43,796 nucleotides of DNA from a virus. Under the pieces are notes generated by a model that was not told the DNA's origin, did not search any database, and saw nothing but the letters and a program-made list of their open reading frames with translations. Numbering within the stretch: the stretch's first letter is position 1; every line of letters begins with the position of its first letter. Both the position numbers and the translations under genes were made by a program. Shown here in pieces: positions 40,450-43,796 of the stretch. Location: positions 1 through 43,796 of the IMG/VR virus record IMGVR_UViG_3300023500_000096; one strand, given 5' to 3'.

Positions 40450-40478
40450 GAGATATGGCCGTACGCGGCAGTACAGAG
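40450..40478 (+). promoter_or_regulatory. Second copy of the 29-bp element found upstream of terL
   Basis: Matches 36225-36253 at 27 of 29 bases (GAGATAT.GCCGTACGCGGCA.TACAGAG split around two variable bases). Both are followed within a few bases by a GAGGG stretch. Presence once before terL and once in the non-coding control region suggests a phage promoter or a terminase-related site. Confidence 0.55.
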
Positions 40479-40500
40479 CGTCTGTGAGGGTCGTGGTAGG

Positions 40501-40556
40501 ATATAGTGGGGTGTAGTGGGGTACAGTGGGTCGTGGTAGGCTTTAGGGGTGGGATT
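40501..40556 (+). repeat. G-rich decamer repeats with possible G-quadruplex
   Basis: Three decamers in exact 10-bp phase (ATATAGTGGG, GTGTAGTGGG, GTACAGTGGG; 40501-40530), with G runs at 40508-40511, 40518-40521, 40528-40530, 40546-40549 and 40551-40553. The AGTGGG core is the complement of the GCCCACT decamer in the array at 40881. Four or more G runs could form a quadruplex. Confidence 0.6.
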
Positions 40557-40824
40557 TTCAAGGACCCATATAACGTGTATCGCTACCGCCCGTCCCCCCG
40601 TGGGGGTGCCTACTCGAAGTAGTGCTAGTCCCTACCTACTGAGGGTATGCCTATGCCATGCGTTGCTAGGTCGGTCGGAATTGATCACCCATGATGCCGT
40701 GAGTGCTGAATCACAAGGCCCAGACCAGGCCATGCGGTCTATAGTATCAATAGTAGGGGTCATCTCCCTAACAAACCCCTAACAACCTAGGTGCGCTTGT
40801 GCGGGCGGAGCTTATGCAGGCACG

Positions 40825-40870
40825 ACTGCCAAAATGGCAGTAAATCTCGATTTTCCACGTTTTCGTTTTT
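40825..40870 (+). terminator. Terminator-like hairpin with T-rich downstream stretch
   Basis: ACTGCCA-AAA-TGGCAGT (40825-40841), a perfect 7-bp stem with a 3-base loop, is followed within 10-30 bases by TTTT, TTTTCG and TTTTTC runs. The first T-run is a little far for a classical intrinsic terminator. It would insulate the early region from read-through of late transcripts. Confidence 0.5.
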
Positions 40871-40880
40871 CTTGCATATA

Positions 40881-41070
40881 ACCCGCAATAGCCCAACGTA
40901 GCCCACTGCAGCCCAACGTAGCCCACTGCAGCCCAACGTAGCCCACTGCAGCCCAACGTGACCCAACGTGACCCAACGTGACCCAACGTGACCCAACGTG
41001 ACCCAACGTGCCCCAACGTAGCCCGCAATAGCCCAACGTAGCCCAACGTAGCCCGCAATAGCCCAACGTG
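40881..41070 (+). repeat. 19 tandem decamers, 10-bp period ([AGC]CCC-AACGT or variants)
   Basis: Exactly 19 consecutive units of 10 bases without slippage. Types: GCCCAACGTA/G (8 units), ACCCAACGTG (5), GCCCACTGCA (3), GCCCGCAATA (2) and ACCCGCAATA (1, first unit), with one CCCCAACGTA replacing a G-type unit, so counts overlap slightly at the variants. All begin with xCCC. A 10-bp period places each unit on the same face of DNA. The complementary strand is open in all frames only because of the repeat. TAGCCCAACG from this array also occurs at the stop codons of hexapeptide genes. Likely a protein-binding array: origin, packaging site or transcription control. Confidence 0.9.
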
Positions 41071-41243
41071 ATCCTAAGAATCTTCTCAGTCTTCCCAGCA
41101 TCCTAAATCCTTACACACTTACGATTTACGCCGTCCAGCCAAAGTTCTTAGAGAATTGTGGCAACATAGCGGCGCGATCTGCCGTATACATAGGTGAGGA
41201 ACGAGACTAACTCGGTCCACCACTACCTACCTAAAATAGAACC

Positions 41244-41423
41244 ATGCAAGACAATCCTCCCAAAACATCTTCCGAAGCCCGCGCACTAGTCACTAGTTGG
41301 ACTCAGGCCCTTTTCATATGTTCCTCGGGACGCACCGATCCTATAGATCCCTTGAGCAGTTTGCCGTGTCTTATCCGTGAGATGGAAGCCTACGCAAAAG
41401 AGCTAGAAAGCAGGGGACTGTAA
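41244..41423 (+). CDS. Small early protein (59 aa), first gene after the non-coding region
   Basis: A 59-residue protein, MQDNPPKTSSEARALVTSW at the start and a charged helix at the end (EMEAYAKELESRGL). The leader CTAAAATAGAACC-ATG is nearly repeated before the gene at 41523 (CAAAATAGAACC-ATG), so the two genes share an initiation context. No domain recognised. Confidence 0.5.
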   Translation: MQDNPPKTSSEARALVTSWTQALFICSSGRTDPIDPLSSLPCLIREMEAYAKELESRGL

Positions 41424-41500
41424 TGTCCACCGAAACCCTCGAAGATCTTCATTCTTTCGTGTTCTTTGCTATCCTGATTGCACTCACTTTCCTTCTCTAA
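41423..41500 (+). CDS. Tiny membrane peptide (25 aa)
   Basis: A TAATG overlap with the gene before it gives a 25-residue peptide, MSTETLEDLHSFVFFAILIA plus LTFLL. The C-terminal two thirds are hydrophobic, predicting one membrane helix. Tiny early membrane peptides are common in phages; expression is plausible because of the coupled start. Confidence 0.4.
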   Translation: MSTETLEDLHSFVFFAILIALTFLL

Positions 41501-41522
41501 CCTCCCTACCCAAAATAGAACC

Positions 41523-42095
41523 ATGGAACCCAAAAACGCACGATACGATATATCCACAATCCGCCACCTTCTCCCACTAGCCAAGCTGGGCGACCGTCGC
41601 ATCCATAAACTTTATGGCTGTTCATCCATAACAATTCGCAAGGGGCGCGCATTTGCCACCGACGGCCGAGCGATCATATCATTACCTTGCGGAGTGCCCG
41701 AGGATCACGAGGCGATGTCCTTTCCATTCGATACGATCGGCCAAGCCTTCAAGGGATCACCTAGTAGCGTGCGCATGTTAGATCCGTATGGGCCTACAGT
41801 ATACCATCCTAGCGGAGAGCTTAGTGTTGAGCAGGACGATCCAGACAGTAGCCCGTTGCCAGACTATGAAGTCTCAAAATACTTCGCTCCAAAGGATGAT
41901 GAAACCGTGGTGCGCCTGAGCATCGAATTGCTAACTGTTATCCTCAAGGCCCTAAAGGGGAGCGGAGAGAGTGCAGTAGACCTTTACGTTTCGGGTCCTA
42001 AGGAGCACGTACGCATTGCGGGGACCAGGGGAGTTACAAGTAGCGAGTACAACGCGGGAGGGATTGCGGTGATTATGCCAATCAGTAGGAAGTAG
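41523..42095 (+). CDS. Early protein with sliding-clamp-like features
   Basis: A 190-residue protein from the ATG at 41523 (a TTG at 41478 would overlap the previous frame). SITIRKGRAFATDGRAIISLP near residue 35 resembles the ATDGxR segment of the DNA polymerase III beta-clamp fold, and the end VRLSIELLTVILKAL with IAVIMPIS resembles the last clamp domain, which ends in VVMPM. Length fits less than two clamp domains, so it may be a reduced clamp relative. This would fit a DNA polymerase without a thioredoxin-binding loop. Tentative: only short motifs support it. Confidence 0.4.
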   Translation: MEPKNARYDISTIRHLLPLAKLGDRRIHKLYGCSSITIRKGRAFATDGRAIISLPCGVPEDHEAMSFPFDTIGQAFKGSPSSVRMLDPYGPTVYHPSGELSVEQDDPDSSPLPDYEVSKYFAPKDDETVVRLSIELLTVILKALKGSGESAVDLYVSGPKEHVRIAGTRGVTSSEYNAGGIAVIMPISRK

Positions 42096-42118
42096 ATCCA
42101 AATCCTCTCTGGACCTAA

Positions 42119-42152
42119 AAGCACTAGCGGCCTACCATGGCCGCTAGTGCTT
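42119..42152. terminator. Perfect 14-bp hairpin (possibly bidirectional terminator)
   Basis: AAGCACTAGCGGCC (42119-42132) pairs fully with 42139-42152 around a 6-base loop TACCAT. On the plus strand no T-run follows; on the minus strand the stem is followed by TTTTAGG. It lies between two early genes and may be a processing site or attenuator on the plus strand. Confidence 0.6.
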
Positions 42153-42184
42153 ACTCCAGTAGAGGACACTCCCGTCCCATAACG

Positions 42185-42223
42185 CCTACCAAAAGAGCCT
42201 ACCAAAAGAGCCTACCAAAAGAG
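42185..42223 (+). repeat. Three 13-bp direct repeats (CCTACCAAAAGAG) ahead of a start codon
   Basis: Units at 42185-42197, 42198-42210 and 42211-42223, then CCTACT-ATG. The ribosome-site-like AAAAGAG is therefore present three times, the last nine bases from the start codon. Multiplied sites could raise ribosome loading or permit slippage-based changes in spacing. Confidence 0.8.
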
Positions 42224-42229
42224 CCTACT

Positions 42230-42685
42230 ATGAAATCCACCGAATCCAAATACACTCCCGAAACACTAGCCCTAGCACTCCACCTAAACGTGGATGCCGA
42301 TACAATCTCCGAGACCTATATCGACCCCAGCCTTCTAGAATCCGACGACGCGCCCGGCGAGTATCTAGTCCTATCTGAAGCTGATGCAGAAAAAGCGGCT
42401 AGGAAATCTATCATAGAATCCGCTTGGACGTTTAGATCAACCTTCTTGGAATACTTCACTCCCGACGGAATCACCGCAGACATGATAGACACAATGCGCG
42501 GCGACCTATGCGATAGTTTCAACGAGCCCATTCTAGCAATAATCGACGCGGGGCTAGGTCGAGACGCTTTCGTCCAGGAAGCGATACTATCGGACGGTCG
42601 CGGTCCCTTCTTGGCCAGCTACGACGCCGAGGAGTATGAGAGGAAGATCGGCGACAAATGGTTCTATATTTATAGGGTAAACTAG
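42230..42685 (+). CDS. Conserved-type phage protein of unknown function
   Basis: A 151-residue protein; the ATG at 42230 follows the 13-bp repeats, and the longer frame from 42137 would run through the hairpin and repeats. Acidic. EYLVLSEADAEKAARKSIIE and the ending ILSDGRGPFLASYDAEEYE, then WFYIYRVN, match a recurrent pattern in small phage proteins (DGRGHFLSSYDG..YIYR), whose function I do not know. Early position. Confidence 0.7.
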   Translation: MKSTESKYTPETLALALHLNVDADTISETYIDPSLLESDDAPGEYLVLSEADAEKAARKSIIESAWTFRSTFLEYFTPDGITADMIDTMRGDLCDSFNEPILAIIDAGLGRDAFVQEAILSDGRGPFLASYDAEEYERKIGDKWFYIYRVN

Positions 42686-42696
42686 GAGACCATAAA

Positions 42697-42915
42697 ATGA
42701 AACGTAACGCTCAGCCCCAAGCTACCATCTCCCTAACGGCTACAGAAATCCGTTGGTTACTAGATAGCATTTACTCTCTTAGTCGTGTAGGAGTGCCCCT
42801 TGATCCAAACCTGAGCAGTCCTGAGGATCTAGACACGCTAATAGACAAGCTCGAAGTTCTGGATGATTTACTCCAGCATCCAGCATCCTCCCCACCGAAA
42901 CAGGTTCCAGGGTAG
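42697..42915 (+). CDS. Small early helical protein (72 aa)
   Basis: A 72-residue protein with a good ribosome site (AGGAG, 9 bases upstream). ISLTATEIRWLLDSIYSLSR and DTLIDKLEVLDDLLQH predict two helices, then a Pro-rich tail. No family recognised. It is the last gene before the strong terminator at 42941. Confidence 0.6.
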   Translation: MKRNAQPQATISLTATEIRWLLDSIYSLSRVGVPLDPNLSSPEDLDTLIDKLEVLDDLLQHPASSPPKQVPG

Positions 42916-42940
42916 GGACCCAGAGCACTCGTTGCTCTAT

Positions 42941-42983
42941 GCCCACTAGTCCTAGCATTGTCTGCTGGGGCTAGTGGGCTTTT
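42941..42983 (+). terminator. Strong intrinsic terminator upstream of the hexapeptide array
   Basis: GCCCACTAGTCCTAGCA (42941-42957) pairs with 42963-42979 over 17 base pairs (two G-T pairs) with loop TTGTC, followed by TTTT (42980-42983). A smaller hairpin, AGAGCA-CTCGT-TGCTCT, lies just upstream (42922-42938). It separates the small early genes from the paralogue array, so the array needs read-through or its own promoter in the 43-bp gap before 43027, where none is recognisable. Confidence 0.9.
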
Positions 42984-43026
42984 GGGGTGCCGGGGCTTAG
43001 GCTCCAATACCAACTAAGGGAATACC

Positions 43027-43796
43027 ATGAAAACTAGTAAAGAACGATTTCCAGACTCTGAGATCGGCGAAGGCGCTAGGATCGGCGTGGGCTCTAAGCT
43101 CGGCGCGTACTCTAGGATCGGCACGGGCTCTGAGATCGGCGCGGGCTCTGTGATCGGCGCGTACTCTGAGATCTGCGCGTACTCTGAGATCGGCGTGAAC
43201 TCTGAGATCGGCGTGAACTCTGAGATCGGCGCGGGCTCTGAGATCGGCGCTTGCTCTAGGATCGGCGCTGAATCTAGGCTCGACGCGTACTCTAAGATCG
43301 GAGCAGAATCTAGGCTCGAAGTGGGCTCTAAGATCGGCGCGTACTCTAAGATCGGTGCGTACTCTAAGATCGGCGCAGAATCTAGGCTCGAAGAGGGCTC
43401 TGAGATCGGCGCGAACTCTTTGATCGGCTCTTATTCCCAGATCGGCGCGAACTCTACGATCGGCGCGGACTCTAAGATCGGCATGGGCTCTAATATCTGC
43501 GCCTACTCTGTGATCGGCATGGGCTCTAAGATCGGCATGGGCTCTGTGATCGGCATGGGCTCTGTGATCGAAGCGGGCTCTGTGATCGAAGCGGGCTCTA
43601 AGATCGAATCGCATCTCCTGGGCAGGTACGTATGGAACCTTTACGATGACCTGCGAAGCGGAGTGCCGGTAAAGATCCTAAGATTCGGTTGCGTGCTCCT
43701 ACCTCTCTCTGTCTTCCGAGATAACCTAGAAGCCCTCTGCGTCCACCACGATCCTAAGATCCTCCCCAAACTCCGCGACCTACTCGCCACACTCTA
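43027..43796 (+). CDS. Hexapeptide-repeat early protein, paralogue H (first of the array; 3' end at window start)
   Basis: Leader MKTSKERFPDSE, 30 hexapeptides (ten coils) and the C-terminal domain; 256 residues once the stop is completed across the circle junction. Distinctive units include IGAESR, IGMGSK and LEEGSE, giving more Glu than in the other copies. It carries IGSYSQ as unit 21. The ribosome site is AAGGGAATACC as in D. It starts just after the strong terminator at 42941, so it is the first gene of the eight-gene run. Confidence 0.9.
   Translation, partial: MKTSKERFPDSEIGEGARIGVGSKLGAYSRIGTGSEIGAGSVIGAYSEICAYSEIGVNSEIGVNSEIGAGSEIGACSRIGAESRLDAYSKIGAESRLEVGSKIGAYSKIGAYSKIGAESRLEEGSEIGANSLIGSYSQIGANSTIGADSKIGMGSNICAYSVIGMGSKIGMGSVIGMGSVIEAGSVIEAGSKIESHLLGRYVWNLYDDLRSGVPVKILRFGCVLLPLSVFRDNLEALCVHHDPKILPKLRDLLATL
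43670..43796. repeat. Terminal direct repeat, right copy
   Basis: Identical to bases 1-127, inside the C-terminal domain of paralogue H. This is the closing overlap of the circular assembly. Because the paralogues share this domain, a mis-join between two copies should be considered, but reads VHHDPKILPKLRDLL are the same on both ends and fit a single gene. Confidence 0.9.

Larger units (their letters stand above)
40228..41243 (+). other. 1-kb non-coding region between late and early genes (likely contains genome ends or control region)
   Basis: The largest gene-free stretch. In order: a 16-bp inverted repeat with nested hairpin (40280-40370), a second copy of the terL-upstream element (40450-40478), G-rich decamers (40501-40556), a CCCCC/GGGGG hairpin (40594-40606), a hairpin followed by T-rich DNA (40825-40870), the 19-decamer array (40881-41070), and a leader before the first early gene. 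An open frame at 40549-40782 has no supporting features. In T7 the physical ends and early promoters lie between the terminase side and the early genes, so they are probably here or near 38.2-39.5 kb. Confidence 0.65.

Noticed and set aside
40549-40782. Plus-strand open frame of 77 codons in the non-coding region
   Set aside because: It runs through a perfect CCCCC/GGGGG hairpin and repeats, has no ribosome site, and the product has an unstructured composition.
40768-41101. Three minus-strand frames with WATLGYVG-type repeats
   Set aside because: They are produced by the 10-bp tandem array; all three minus frames are open at once, which is expected for a repeat unit not divisible by three and without stops.

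Overview
The window looks like one complete genome of a T7-like podophage (Autographiviridae-type gene content and order), assembled as a circle. The first 127 bases repeat the last 127 exactly, so the unique length is about 43,669 bp. All convincing genes lie on the plus strand. A single-subunit T7-type RNA polymerase, gp2.5-, gp4-, gp5- and gp6-like replication proteins, and a T7-ordered head, tail, core and terminase block identify the group. The host cannot be read from the sequence. Base composition is moderately GC-rich by eye, and CTAG and the Leu codon CTA are common, which argues against an enterobacterial host. A tyrosine integrase ahead of the RNA polymerase gene recalls marine (cyano- and pelagi-) podophages.

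Layout, read around the circle from the largest gene-free region. At 40.2-41.24 kb there is about 1 kb of non-coding DNA with a large inverted repeat, G-rich repeats, a terminator-like hairpin and 19 perfect-phase decamers. At 41.24-42.92 kb there are five small early genes, one of them sliding-clamp-like. At 42.94 kb a 17-bp-stem terminator precedes a family of eight tandem paralogues (43.03 kb through the junction to 5.08 kb). Each paralogue has a 12-residue leader, 18-31 hexapeptides predicted to form a left-handed beta-helix, and a conserved 64-residue C-terminal domain. At 5.1-7.4 kb there are small membrane and Cys-rich proteins and the integrase. At 7.4-16.2 kb lie RNA polymerase, ssDNA-binding protein, a PD-(D/E)XK-like nuclease, primase-helicase, DNA polymerase, 5'-3' exonuclease and a DUF3310 protein. 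At 16.2-38.1 kb lie portal, scaffold, capsid, tail tubes, internal core proteins, a holin-like protein, three small beta-rich proteins, a beta-helix tailspike and both terminase subunits. At 38.1-40.2 kb there are small accessory genes among repeat-rich non-coding stretches.

How it works together: the 41.2-7.2 kb segment occupies the position of the T7 early region, where host-takeover and anti-defence proteins sit. Phage RNA polymerase would then transcribe the replication and late genes. Many genes overlap as TAATG or ATGA, which suggests translational coupling. Most early genes lack a clear Shine-Dalgarno and start in an ACC-ATG context.

The most unusual content is the hexapeptide paralogue family, which holds 198 hexapeptides in total. 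The scaffold codons are homogenised, the outward-facing positions are diverse, and length changes only by whole hexapeptides. The decamer TAGCCCAACG (or TAACCCAACG), the unit of the non-coding array, also sits at the stop codon of seven of the eight genes in the family. No tRNA, CRISPR, reverse transcriptase, lysogeny repressor or recognisable endolysin was seen.
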